DNA of 64,000 nucleotides from Corynebacterium jeikeium (GTDB taxonomy: Bacteria > Actinomycetota > Actinomycetes > Mycobacteriales > Mycobacteriaceae): contig NZ_JFCH01000007.1 of the NCBI RefSeq assembly GCF_000738175.1, forward strand, positions 1 through 64,000, written 5' to 3'. A program made the translations under genes and the position numbers. Below are positions 43,829 through 52,639 of this stretch, piece after piece. Numbering within the stretch: the stretch's first letter is position 1; the number at the start of each line of letters is the position of its first letter. The notes under the pieces were generated by a model. That model did not search any database, was not told the origin of the DNA, and worked only from the letters and a program-made list of their open reading frames with translations.

Positions 43829-46800
43829 ATGGCAGACAACCAGCAGGGCGCCCCCACAGCTGACCAGCAATCCCGCCCCGCCACGATTCAGCAGATGCGG
43901 GAGTGGTTACGCACCTGGGTGGCGAACACCACCGGTTTGGATGCCGCGGAGATCTCCGACGAACGCTCGATGCAGGACTTCGGCCTGTCTTCCCGCGACG
44001 TCGTGGTCCTTTCCGGCGACCTGGAGCGCCTGCTTGGCACGACCCTCGACGCGACGATTGCCTACGAGTTCAACACCATTGCCGCCCTGGCCGAGCACCT
44101 GATGCAGGGCCGTGGTTCCGGCGCTGTTTTTGGTAGTGACGCCACCGCCTCCGCGGGCGCGGCTTCCAGCGCAGGTGGCCCGCTTCCACTGGGCCAGCGC
44201 GACATCGCTGTGGTCGGCATGGCGGGGCGCTACCCCGGGGCGGACAGTGCGGATGAGATGTGGGAGCTGTTCTCCAACTACCGCTCCGGCGTGGGCGAGC
44301 TGCCCGCGGGCCGTTGGTCGGAGTACTCCCGCGACCCGGAGATGACCCGCCGCATGGAGCAGGCCCAGCTGACGGGCGGCTACATTGAGGACATCGCCTC
44401 CTTCGACGCGGAGTTCTTCGGTCTCTCCCCGCTGGAGGCTGCGAACATGGACCCGCAGCAGCGCATTATCCTGCAGCTGACGTGGGAGGCGCTGGAGGAT
44501 GCGCACATTCCCGCCAATCAGCTGCGCGGCAAGCCCGTCGGCGTGTTCATGGGCAACACCAATAACGACTACGGCATGTTGATCTCCGCCGACCCGGCGG
44601 AGGCACACCCCTATGCGCTGACTGGTAACTCCAGCTCCATCATCGCCAACCGCGTTTCCTATGCTTTCGACTTCCGCGGCCCGTCCGTGGCGATGGATAC
44701 GGCCTGCTCTTCGTCGCTGGTGGCAATTCACCAGGCGGTGCGCTCCCTGCGCGATGGTGATTCTGAGGTCGCTGTGGCGGGTGGCGTCAACCTCCTATGC
44801 AGCCCCTTTGCAACCGTGGCGTTTTCCGAGCTCGGCGTGCTCAGCCCGACGGGCGGCATTCGTGCCTTCAGCGATGATGCCGACGGCATCGTGCGTTCCG
44901 ACGGCGCGGGCGTGGTTGTGTTGAAGCGCCTGGAGGATGCGCGCCGCGACGGCGACAACGTGCTGGCCGTGATCAAGGGCTCGGCGGTGAACTCCGATGG
45001 CCGTTCGAACGGCCTGACCGCCCCGAACCCGGATGCGCAGGTGGACGTGTTGCGTAGCGCCTATGCCGACGCGCGGATCGATCCGCAGGCCGTGGACTAC
45101 GTGGAGGCGCACGGCACCGGCACCATCCTGGGCGACCCGATCGAAGCCACTGCCCTGGGGACTGTCCTGGGGCGCCAACGCGACGTGGCCGAGCCGCTGC
45201 TGCTGGGTAGTGCGAAGACCAACTTTGGCCACACCGAGGCCGCCGCGGGCGTCGCGGGCGTGATGAAGGTCGTGCTGGCAATGCGCGAGGGCGTGCTGCC
45301 GCCGAGCCTGAACTACAGCGGCCCGAACCCGTACATCGATTTCGACCGCGAACACCTGGAGGTCGTGGAGGATCCGCGCGAGTGGCCGGAGTACTCCGGG
45401 CGCGCTATCGCCGGTGTGTCCGGCTTCGGCTTCGGTGGCACGAACGCGCACGTGGTCATCGCGGCGCCGAATCTGGAAGAAGAGGCCGCGGCGGGTGTTG
45501 GGGCGGCCACTGCAAACTCCGCTGCCCCCATCGGCCTGGACCGTGAGGATTCCGCGGGCGAGGCCCCGCGCGTGCTGCTGCCCGTCAGCGGGCTGCTGCC
45601 TTCCCGCCGCCGTCAGGCTGCGGAAGCGCTGGCCGCGTACTTGGAGCAGAACAAGGAATCCTTCACCAAGGCAGGCGATGAGGCCGACCAACTGCGCGGT
45701 GTAGCTCTCGCGTTGGCTGGCCACAACCACGGCCGTTCCCGCGGCGTGGTTTCCGCCGCCACCTTCGACGAAGCCATCGCCGGGTTGCAGCGCATCGCCG
45801 CTGGCAAGCAGGGCGCGACGGTGAAGACTGCCGACTCGCCCTCGGCAAATGGTCCGGTGTGGGTGTTCTCCGGCTTCGGCTCCCAGCACCGCAAGATGGC
45901 CAAGGACCTCTACGAGCTCTCCGAGTTCTTCGCCGCCCGCCTGGACGAGCTGGACCAGGTCGTGCTGGCGGAATCCGGCTGGTCTTTCGTCGAGATGGTG
46001 CTGGACGACGAGCAGAACTACGATACGGAGCGCGCCCAGGTGGGCATCACCTGCGTGCAAATTGCGCTGAACGACCTCATGCGCGCCCTGGGTGCCAAGC
46101 CCGCCGCCGTCGTCGGCCAGTCCATGGGCGAGATCGCGGCGGCCTACGCCGTGGGCGGTATCACCGCCGAGGAAGCCGTGCGCACCGCCTGCCACCGCGC
46201 CCGCCTGATGGGCGAGGGCGAGCGCCTGCTGCCAGAGGACAAGCAGGGCGCCATGGCTGTGGTCGAGTTCGGCGTGGAGGAGCTCGCTACCTTCACCTCC
46301 GAGCACCCCGAATACGCCCAGGTGGAGCCCGCCGTGTACGCCGCGCCGGGCATGACCACCGTCGGCGGCCCCGCCGAGCCAGTGCAGAAGCTGGTGGAGT
46401 ACCTCGAGGGGGAGGGCAAGTTCGCCCGCCTGCTGAAGGTCAAGGGCGCAGGCCACACCTCGATGCTGGATCCGATTCTGGGCGAGCTGTACTACGAGAT
46501 CAGCGACCTGGATCCGCAGCCGATCCACACACCGCTGTACTCCACCGTGGACCGTGGCCGCGTGTACCAGCCGGGCGAGGTCGTCCACGATGCCGAGTAC
46601 TTCCTGCGCTGCACCCGCCAGCCCGTCTGGTTCTCCGAGGCGACGGGCGAGCAGTTCGACGATGGTTACCGCACCTTCATCGAGTTCTCCCCGAACCCGG
46701 TGGCCTTGATGCCGCTGATGAACAACTCCTTCGCGCACAACGCCAGCGATTCCAAGCTGATGTTCCTGCTCAAGCGCAAGGAGCCGGTTTCCCAGACCCT

Positions 46801-48871
46801 ACTGTCCACCCTCGCGGAGCTATACGTGCAGGGCGCGGATCTGAACCTGAAGACTCTGGCAGGTGGCTCCCGCGCGAGCCTGCCGAAGGTGCCGGGCACG
46901 CAGTGGAACCTGCAGCGCCACTGGACGAGCGCTCGACCGTCTTCCGGCCCTGCCGTGGATCTGCCGGGCGCGCGCGTGGATCTGCCCGACGGCCGCGTTG
47001 TCTTCAGCGTGCCGGCCGAGGATGTGCCGAGCATCGAGCTGCTGGCCGAAGCTGCGGCGGAGGTGCTGGCCGACGGTGCCACGGTGGCCGCCACCCGCGA
47101 CCACGCCCCGCTGCCGACGGCGGGCCAGCTGACGACCATCGCCGCCGGTTCCCTCGGCGGCTGGTCCCTGTCCGTCTACGCCGCCGATGCGCCCGGTGCG
47201 CAGTCGATGCCGCTGGTCGCGGAGGCCTTCGTCGCTACTCTCGGCGGCGCGGTTGGGACCCTGGGTACTGAGGGTACTGACGCCGCCTCGGCTCCAGCCG
47301 CCGCGAAGGCCAGCGAGGCGCCGAACGCCTCCGCCGCTGGGGCTTCCGCAAAGGAAGGCGCGGGTAACACGCTGCCTGAGGTCGACCAAACCGCCGACCG
47401 CTGGGATCCGAACTCCGGCGAGTCCGCCGGGGATCGCCTGCGCGCCATCGTCTCCGAATCCATGGGCTATGACATCGAGGATCTGCCGGGCGAGCTGCCC
47501 CTGATCGACCTGGGCCTGGATTCCCTGATGGGCATGCGCATCAAGAACCGCGTGGAGTATGATTTCGACCTGCCGCCGCTGCAGGTCCAGGCACTCCGTG
47601 ATGGCTCGGTGGACGACGTGATCGCGCTCGTGGAGCAGATGATTGCGGAGCGTCACGCAAGCGCTGCCGGCGCTAATGGTGCCGACAGTGCTGAGGCCGC
47701 TGCCGGGGGAGAAGGTGGCGTCACTAAACAAGACAGTGGTGTAGAAGACGGCGCAGCGACCGACTACACCGCGACCGGGGGCGGCGTGGCACCGCGAGAT
47801 GCGAGCGAGCGCCTGGTGTTCGCCACCTGGGCAAAGGTCACCGGCAAGGCAGCCCAGGGCGTAACGAGCCAGCTGCCGAGCATCGATGAGGAGCATGCGC
47901 GGGGCATCGCGGACCGCTTGACCGAACGCTCTGGAGCGGAGGTCAGCGCCGAGGATGTGCTGGCCGCCGAAACCCTCGAGCCGCTGAGCGAGAAGGTGCG
48001 CAGCAGCCTCGAAAGCGAAGTGGAGGGCAACATCCGCGTGCTGCGGTCGCGCCCCGAAGGCAGCACTCAGCCTGCGGTGTTCCTGTTCCACCCGGCCGGC
48101 GGGTCCTCGGTGGTGTACGCGCCACTAATGCGCCGCCTGCCGGACGACGTCCCGGTCTACGGTGTGGAGCGCCTGGAAGGCGAACTCGCGGACCGCGCGG
48201 CGGCTTACCTGGAGGAGATCATCGAGCTGGCCGACGGCCGTCCGGTTCTGCTGGGAGGCTGGAGCTTCGGTGGAGCCCTGGCGTACGAAGTTGCCCACCA
48301 GCTGGGTAAGCGCGCCGCAGCGGGCGAACCGAGCGCAGAGGTCGAGCGCATCGTGCTGCTGGATACCGTGCAGCCGAAGAACCCCGCCCCGGATACGAAG
48401 GAAGAGATGCACGCGCGCTGGGATCGCTACGCGGCGTTCGCGCAGAAGACCTACGGCCTGCCGCTAGAGGTTCCGCACGAGCTGTTGGACCAGCAGGGCG
48501 AGGGCGTGATGATGCAGATGTTCCAGCAGTTCTTGACCTCCCCGGAGGCCAAGGGAATGGGCCTGCCCGCGGGTGTGTTGGAGCACCAGCGCGCCAGCTT
48601 CGTGGACAACCGCATCCTGGAATCCCTCGACTTCTGGGCCTGGGCGGATGTGAAGGCACCGGTCACGCTGTTCCGCGCGGAGCGGATGCACGACGGCGCG
48701 ATCGAGCTGGAACCGGCCTACGCCGAGGTGGCACCAGATGGTGGCTGGGGTGAGATCGTCCAGGATCTGGAGATCGTCCAGCTGCGCGGCGACCACCTGG
48801 CTATTGTGGACGAGCCAGAGATCTCTAAAGTGGGACGTGTGATCGCTAAGCACATTGCGGACGGCGTTTAG
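43829..48871 (+). CDS. pks13: Polyketide synthase Pks13, the mycolate condensase
   Basis: The 1680-aa type I enzyme has the full Pks13 order. An N-terminal carrier domain holds Ser55 in FGLSSRD; the KS has Cys293 in DTACSSS, with EAHGTGT and NFGHTEA histidines. The AT has Ser765 in GQSMGE, a second ACP has Ser1232 in LGLDSLMG, and the thioesterase has Ser1479 in GWSFGG and His1656 in GDHLA. It condenses a fatty acyl chain from FadD32 with a carboxylated chain from the AccD complex; the thioesterase transfers the product to trehalose. Linkers after the first ACP, after the AT and before the TE are Ala/Gly-rich and each carries a GGCGTCA-type element. All catalytic residues are intact. Confidence 0.97.
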   Translation: MADNQQGAPTADQQSRPATIQQMREWLRTWVANTTGLDAAEISDERSMQDFGLSSRDVVVLSGDLERLLGTTLDATIAYEFNTIAALAEHLMQGRGSGAVFGSDATASAGAASSAGGPLPLGQRDIAVVGMAGRYPGADSADEMWELFSNYRSGVGELPAGRWSEYSRDPEMTRRMEQAQLTGGYIEDIASFDAEFFGLSPLEAANMDPQQRIILQLTWEALEDAHIPANQLRGKPVGVFMGNTNNDYGMLISADPAEAHPYALTGNSSSIIANRVSYAFDFRGPSVAMDTACSSSLVAIHQAVRSLRDGDSEVAVAGGVNLLCSPFATVAFSELGVLSPTGGIRAFSDDADGIVRSDGAGVVVLKRLEDARRDGDNVLAVIKGSAVNSDGRSNGLTAPNPDAQVDVLRSAYADARIDPQAVDYVEAHGTGTILGDPIEATALGTVLGRQRDVAEPLLLGSAKTNFGHTEAAAGVAGVMKVVLAMREGVLPPSLNYSGPNPYIDFDREHLEVVEDPREWPEYSGRAIAGVSGFGFGGTNAHVVIAAPNLEEEAAAGVGAATANSAAPIGLDREDSAGEAPRVLLPVSGLLPSRRRQAAEALAAYLEQNKESFTKAGDEADQLRGVALALAGHNHGRSRGVVSAATFDEAIAGLQRIAAGKQGATVKTADSPSANGPVWVFSGFGSQHRKMAKDLYELSEFFAARLDELDQVVLAESGWSFVEMVLDDEQNYDTERAQVGITCVQIALNDLMRALGAKPAAVVGQSMGEIAAAYAVGGITAEEAVRTACHRARLMGEGERLLPEDKQGAMAVVEFGVEELATFTSEHPEYAQVEPAVYAAPGMTTVGGPAEPVQKLVEYLEGEGKFARLLKVKGAGHTSMLDPILGELYYEISDLDPQPIHTPLYSTVDRGRVYQPGEVVHDAEYFLRCTRQPVWFSEATGEQFDDGYRTFIEFSPNPVALMPLMNNSFAHNASDSKLMFLLKRKEPVSQTLLSTLAELYVQGADLNLKTLAGGSRASLPKVPGTQWNLQRHWTSARPSSGPAVDLPGARVDLPDGRVVFSVPAEDVPSIELLAEAAAEVLADGATVAATRDHAPLPTAGQLTTIAAGSLGGWSLSVYAADAPGAQSMPLVAEAFVATLGGAVGTLGTEGTDAASAPAAAKASEAPNASAAGASAKEGAGNTLPEVDQTADRWDPNSGESAGDRLRAIVSESMGYDIEDLPGELPLIDLGLDSLMGMRIKNRVEYDFDLPPLQVQALRDGSVDDVIALVEQMIAERHASAAGANGADSAEAAAGGEGGVTKQDSGVEDGAATDYTATGGGVAPRDASERLVFATWAKVTGKAAQGVTSQLPSIDEEHARGIADRLTERSGAEVSAEDVLAAETLEPLSEKVRSSLESEVEGNIRVLRSRPEGSTQPAVFLFHPAGGSSVVYAPLMRRLPDDVPVYGVERLEGELADRAAAYLEEIIELADGRPVLLGGWSFGGALAYEVAHQLGKRAAAGEPSAEVERIVLLDTVQPKNPAPDTKEEMHARWDRYAAFAQKTYGLPLEVPHELLDQQGEGVMMQMFQQFLTSPEAKGMGLPAGVLEHQRASFVDNRILESLDFWAWADVKAPVTLFRAERMHDGAIELEPAYAEVAPDGGWGEIVQDLEIVQLRGDHLAIVDEPEISKVGRVIAKHIADGV
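44121..44143 (-). repeat. Dispersed GGCGTCA element in a Pks13 linker
   Basis: Minus-strand core 44143-44137, arm CTACCAAAAACAG, between the first carrier and KS domains. Confidence 0.6.
47716..47739 (+). repeat. Dispersed GGCGTCA element in a Pks13 linker
   Basis: Core at 47717-47723, arm CTAAACAAGACAG. It encodes GGVTKQDSG between ACP2 and the thioesterase. Confidence 0.7.
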
Positions 48872-48901
48872 CTGAAACGCGCACGGCGACTAAATAGATA
48901 G

Positions 48902-48918
48902 CCCCTTAGTAGAAGGGG
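48902..48918 (+). terminator. Short hairpin between pks13 and accD
   Basis: CCCCTT and AAGGGG flank a 5-nt loop and are followed by TTTG. It may attenuate read-through into accD. Confidence 0.45.
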
Positions 48919-48945
48919 TTTGTCGAATACGAAGGGACTTTCACT

Positions 48946-50538
48946 GTGACTGCTGCCGATGAGGGAGCAACCGCCGCCAACGGCACCGAAGCCACCGGCG
49001 CTACCGCCGAGAAGCTGGCGGAGCTGCACCGGAGGCTGGAACAGGCGCAGGACCCGGGCTCCGAGAAGGCCAAGGCCAGGCGCGATGAGGCCGGGCTGAC
49101 CACGCCCCGCCAGCGTATCGACGCGCTGCTGGACGAGGGCACGTTCGTGGAGATCGGCGCGCTGGGACGCACCCCCGGCGAGGAGGATGCCCCCTACGGC
49201 GACGGCGTGGTCACCGGCTACGGTCGGGTCGGCGGCCGCACCGTGGCGGTGTACGCCCACGATAAAACGGTGTACGGCGGCTCGGTGGGTGAGACCTTCG
49301 GCAAGAAGGTCTGCGAAGTCATGGACATGGCCATCCGCATCGGCTGCCCGGTCATCGGCATTAACGATTCCGGCGGCGCCCGCATTCAGGATGCCGTGAT
49401 GTCCCTGGCGATGTACTCCGAGATCTCCCGCCGCCAGCTGCCGCTGAGCGGCCAGTCCCCGCAGATCTCCATCCTGCTCGGCCCGTCCGCCGGTGGCGCC
49501 GTCTACGCGCCTGTGACCACCGACTTTGTAGTGGCAGTCGAAGGCCGCACGCAGATGTTCGTGACGGGCCCGGCGGTCATCGAATCGGTGACGGGCGAGA
49601 AGATTTCGATGGAAGAGCTCGGTGGGGCGCGTCAGCAAGCCCGCAACGGCAACGTCTCCTACGTCGCAACCAGCGAGGAAGACGCTTTCAACTACGTCAA
49701 GGACCTGCTGGACTTCCTGCCTTCCAGCTCCTTCGACGAGACCCCGGAGTTCTGGGCGCCTAACGACGAGCTCACCGAACGCGACTTCGAGCTGAACGAC
49801 ATCATCCCGGACGATCCGAACGCGGGCTACGACATCATGGAGGTGCTCACCCGCATCTTCGACGACGACAACGTGCTGGAGGTGCAGGGCGACTACGGCT
49901 CCAACGTCGTCACCGCCTTCGCACGCATCGACGGCCATGCGGTGGGCGTGGTGGCCAACCAGCCGATGGAGCTGGCCGGTTGCCTGGACGCCGACGCTGC
50001 GGATAAGGCCGCGCGTTTTATCCGTATTTGTGACGCCTACAACGTCCCCCTCGTCTGGGTCGTGGATACACCCGGGTACATGCCCGGCGTGGAGCAAGAG
50101 AAGGCCGGCCTGATTCACCGTGGAGCGAAGCTGGGCTTCGCCACCGTGGAGGCGACGGTGCCGAAGGTGACCGTGGTCGTGCGCAAGGCTTTTGGCGGTG
50201 GCTATGCCGTGATGGGGTCGAAGAACCTGGGCGCGGACATCAACCTGGTGTGGCCGACGGCGCAGATCGCCGTGATGGGCGCGGAGGCTGCCGTGGTGAT
50301 GATGCAGGGCAAGGCCCTGGCCGCCATGCCGGAAGAGCAGCGCCCGGCGGCGAAGAAGATGTTCATGGACTTCTATAACGCGAACATGACCAGCCCTTAT
50401 GTGGCGGCCGAGCGCGGCTACGTGGACTCCGTCATCACCCCGGACCAGACCCGAATCCGCCTGCGCCAGGCGATGCGTCAGCTGCGCAACAAGCAGGTGG
50501 TGGATACTCCGAAGAAGCACACCATCATGCCGATGTAG
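48946..50538 (+). CDS. accD3: Acyl-CoA carboxylase beta (carboxyltransferase) subunit
   Basis: The 530-aa subunit carboxylates long-chain acyl-CoA to give the alpha-branch extender used by Pks13. Typical motifs are FVEIGALGRTPG, GDGVVTGYGRVGGR, GINDSGGARIQDAV, SILLGPSAGGAVYAP, and in the C-half GYMPGVEQEKAGLI, FGGGYAVMGSKNLGAD. Position matches mycobacterial accD4 / corynebacterial accD3, which works with AccA3 and AccD2-type partners encoded elsewhere. A GTG start follows GAAGGG. Confidence 0.95.
   Translation: MTAADEGATAANGTEATGATAEKLAELHRRLEQAQDPGSEKAKARRDEAGLTTPRQRIDALLDEGTFVEIGALGRTPGEEDAPYGDGVVTGYGRVGGRTVAVYAHDKTVYGGSVGETFGKKVCEVMDMAIRIGCPVIGINDSGGARIQDAVMSLAMYSEISRRQLPLSGQSPQISILLGPSAGGAVYAPVTTDFVVAVEGRTQMFVTGPAVIESVTGEKISMEELGGARQQARNGNVSYVATSEEDAFNYVKDLLDFLPSSSFDETPEFWAPNDELTERDFELNDIIPDDPNAGYDIMEVLTRIFDDDNVLEVQGDYGSNVVTAFARIDGHAVGVVANQPMELAGCLDADAADKAARFIRICDAYNVPLVWVVDTPGYMPGVEQEKAGLIHRGAKLGFATVEATVPKVTVVVRKAFGGGYAVMGSKNLGADINLVWPTAQIAVMGAEAAVVMMQGKALAAMPEEQRPAAKKMFMDFYNANMTSPYVAAERGYVDSVITPDQTRIRLRQAMRQLRNKQVVDTPKKHTIMPM
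50015..50037 (-). repeat. Dispersed GGCGTCA element in accD3
   Basis: Minus-strand core 50037-50031, arm CAAATACGGATAAA; the plus strand encodes RFIRICDAY. Confidence 0.5.
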
Positions 50539-50547
50539 TCGGCTGCC

Positions 50548-51315
50548 CTAGAGGCCGATGTTGGTTCCCGCGGGCAGTTTCAGAGTGTCGGCCTTCACGA
50601 AGTAGGTGTGCATCGTGCCATTCGTCATCTCCAAGTGATTGGAGAGCGCGTCCGGCGTGCCGAGGCCGATCTTCTTGGCAGCTTCCTGCAGCTCCTTCGG
50701 CGCCATGTTTGCGTCGATGGGCAGCGGGATCAGCGGCAGCCCGGCCACGCGTGGCGTGACCTCCAGGGAGCTCACCACGATGTGGAAGTTCCCAGTCAGC
50801 GTGGTGGTCTGCCCCGGGCCGGTGCGCTGCCAGATGCCACCTTCCGGACCTGCACCTGCGGTGGGGAACTGCACGGACAGGTTCGTCAGAACGGCCTTAT
50901 CGGCATCGATGCGCAGCGCCGGCTTCGGACCTTGCGGGGTGGATTGTTGAATCAGCGACATCTTCACGTGCCCCAGCAGGCGCGTGTTATCTGCCTTGAT
51001 GATGTACGTCCCCTGCTGGACCGGCTTTTCGCCCTCGATCGGCCCCGGCGGGGTGAGGTCCATCCGCAAGTCCTCCGGCACCTCGGGCGGTGGCGGAGGT
51101 GCCGGCAAATCCGGCAGCGGTGGAAGCTTTGGCGCCTCGTTATCCGGAGCCTGCCCCGGGAGTGGAGGCAGCGGCGGCGGAGGCGGAAGCTGCAACTGCG
51201 CCTCGGCGCTCGGCGTGGACTCGACAGTCAGCGCCGCCACCAGCCCGCACATCGACGCCACCGCGACGACGGCCTTCGCAGCGCTGGAGCTGCCGCGTTT
51301 ACGCTGCTTGCTCAT
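50548..51315 (-). CDS. Secreted Pro-rich protein of the DUF6230/DUF6114 operon
   Basis: The 255-aa precursor has a signal peptide (cleavage near AEAQ, residue 39) and a strikingly Pro/Leu-rich segment (residues 42-85). A globular C-terminal domain follows (TYIIKADNTRLLGHVKMSLIQ, FHIVVSSLEVTPRVAGLPLIP). The C-domain repeats the style of the DUF6230 protein upstream. Its start overlaps the DUF6114 gene by 17 nt, showing translational coupling. Its role is unknown; the proline segment could cross the peptidoglycan. Confidence 0.72.
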   Translation of the reverse strand: MSKQRKRGSSSAAKAVVAVASMCGLVAALTVESTPSAEAQLQLPPPPPLPPLPGQAPDNEAPKLPPLPDLPAPPPPPEVPEDLRMDLTPPGPIEGEKPVQQGTYIIKADNTRLLGHVKMSLIQQSTPQGPKPALRIDADKAVLTNLSVQFPTAGAGPEGGIWQRTGPGQTTTLTGNFHIVVSSLEVTPRVAGLPLIPLPIDANMAPKELQEAAKKIGLGTPDALSNHLEMTNGTMHTYFVKADTLKLPAGTNIGL

Positions 51316-51907
51316 CTACCTTCCTTTTCTTGCCCTTGTTCTTGCCCTTGCCGTTCTTTCTGACGCCCTTAGGCGCCCTTTCTTCATCCGTCCACGACAG
51401 CGCCAGGGCTCCGCCGATAACGGCGCACAGGGTGCCCAAAACGAAGCCGCCGATATTCGACATAGGCAGAGCCACGATGCCGAGGATCAGGGAGGCCACG
51501 CCCGTGAGCAGGCGAGTATCCGGCTTGAACCATGTCATGAGTGCCGAGGTGATCAGCAAGGCACCAATCAGCAGCGTGGATACGCCGGAGATCGTGGACA
51601 CCTGGATGACGATGTTCGATACCTCGAAGGACAGGTATGCCGGGACGATCATGATGATGCCCGACAGCAGCATGAAAAGCCCTGCCGCGAACGGACGCCG
51701 ACGGCGCCAGTTGCCGAAGCCGCGAGTGTTCTTTATCGCGGGAACGTCCTGCTCCTCGACCTCTTGATATGCGGTGCCTTGTATCTCTGTGCCTTGGTTG
51801 GCATCGGCCTCTAGGTCTGACTGCAGGTCGTCATCCAGGTCGGGGTCGTAGTTCGGATCTAGCTCTGGGGTCGTGTTGGGATCCGTGCCGGAGTTAGCAC
51901 TCGGCAT
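51299..51907 (-). CDS. DUF6114-family membrane protein
   Basis: The 202-aa protein has an acidic disordered head (residues 1-60), then WRRRRPFAAGLFMLLSGIIMIV, the signature opening of DUF6114. About four membrane helices follow, and a Lys/Gly-rich tail (KGVRKNGKGKNKGKKRK). DUF6114 genes are found next to DUF6230 genes in Streptomyces and other actinobacteria. It overlaps both neighbours, so the three products should be made in fixed ratio. The start is the ATG at 51907, which overlaps the upstream stop. Confidence 0.8.
   Translation of the reverse strand: MPSANSGTDPNTTPELDPNYDPDLDDDLQSDLEADANQGTEIQGTAYQEVEEQDVPAIKNTRGFGNWRRRRPFAAGLFMLLSGIIMIVPAYLSFEVSNIVIQVSTISGVSTLLIGALLITSALMTWFKPDTRLLTGVASLILGIVALPMSNIGGFVLGTLCAVIGGALALSWTDEERAPKGVRKNGKGKNKGKKRKVDEQAA
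51345..51367 (-). repeat. Dispersed GGCGTCA element in the DUF6114 tail
   Basis: Minus-strand core 51367-51361, arm GAAAGAACGGC. It encodes GVRKNGK in the basic C-terminal tail. Confidence 0.65.
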
Positions 51908-52463
51908 TGTCGTTATCCACAATCGCGATCTTGCTGCCGCCGGCGGTCATCTTGTCCGCCGACAGAGAGCTCGCCTCGATGCCCTGGCCCTTCGCAGACA
52001 GGGAATCGGCGACGATGCCCCAGGCGCCATCCGGGGCGTCCTTGTCGACCTTGCCCGCATTAATGCCGATCTGCGGTTTGACCAGAGTCAGGTCGCCCGT
52101 TAGCTTGCGGGCGCCGATCAGCATGTTCTCCGCGGAGAAGTTCTGGCCGGGAACGGTCATTTGGAACTTCTTATCCCCAACGCCGGGAATCTTGATTGGT
52201 GCCGTCATGCAGACGTCGGTCACCTTGGCATCGTTGATGCGCAGGCGGGAGATCGCCTGGTCCCCATTGTGCATTTTGTCGACGTCGGTGAAGAGGTCGA
52301 AGCCTTTACCGTCCAGCTCCCCGACATGCATGTTGAAGATGGTGCCGGAGAGCGCCAGGTGAGCTGACACGCCGCCCTGGGCAACTGCGACGCCCATGCC
52401 TGCGGTGGCCAATAATCCCACGCCGAGGATTGATGCGAAACGTAGTTTGCGAGTATGTCCCAT
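51894..52463 (-). CDS. DUF6230-family exported protein
   Basis: The 189-aa protein has an N-terminal hydrophobic export segment (LGVGLLATAGMGVAVAQG). An external beta-rich domain follows: ALSGTIFNMHVGELDGKGFDLFTDVD, with a cysteine in VTDVCMTAP and a C-terminal cysteine. It is not a lipobox protein. It matches the DUF6230 pattern. TAAGAT lies 7 nt before ATG 52463, so the whole operon may begin with a leaderless mRNA. Function unknown. Confidence 0.8.
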   Translation of the reverse strand: MGHTRKLRFASILGVGLLATAGMGVAVAQGGVSAHLALSGTIFNMHVGELDGKGFDLFTDVDKMHNGDQAISRLRINDAKVTDVCMTAPIKIPGVGDKKFQMTVPGQNFSAENMLIGARKLTGDLTLVKPQIGINAGKVDKDAPDGAWGIVADSLSAKGQGIEASSLSADKMTAGGSKIAIVDNDNAEC

Positions 52464-52470
52464 GCGGGTG

Positions 52471-52476
52471 ATCTTA
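52471..52476 (-). promoter_or_regulatory. -10 box of the DUF6230 operon (leaderless)
   Basis: TAAGAT on the minus strand, 7 nt before ATG 52463. Confidence 0.6.
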
Positions 52477-52615
52477 AACACACTTTTGGGCAAGTGGGAG
52501 GTTTTTCATCTAAAAAGATCTGATAGTTCTAATAATTTTTCTCGCAAACTCGAGAGTGTACGAGTTATTCGCTCAAGAGTTAAGAGCCTGCTGAAAGGGT
52601 GCGGGTTGGAGCTAG

Positions 52616-52639
52616 GGGCGTCATTAAGAAACAGCCTTA
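52616..52639 (+). repeat. Dispersed GGCGTCA element overlapping the MFS stop codon
   Basis: Core at 52617-52623, arm TTAAGAAACAGCC; the MFS gene stop codon (minus strand) lies in the arm. Confidence 0.65.
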
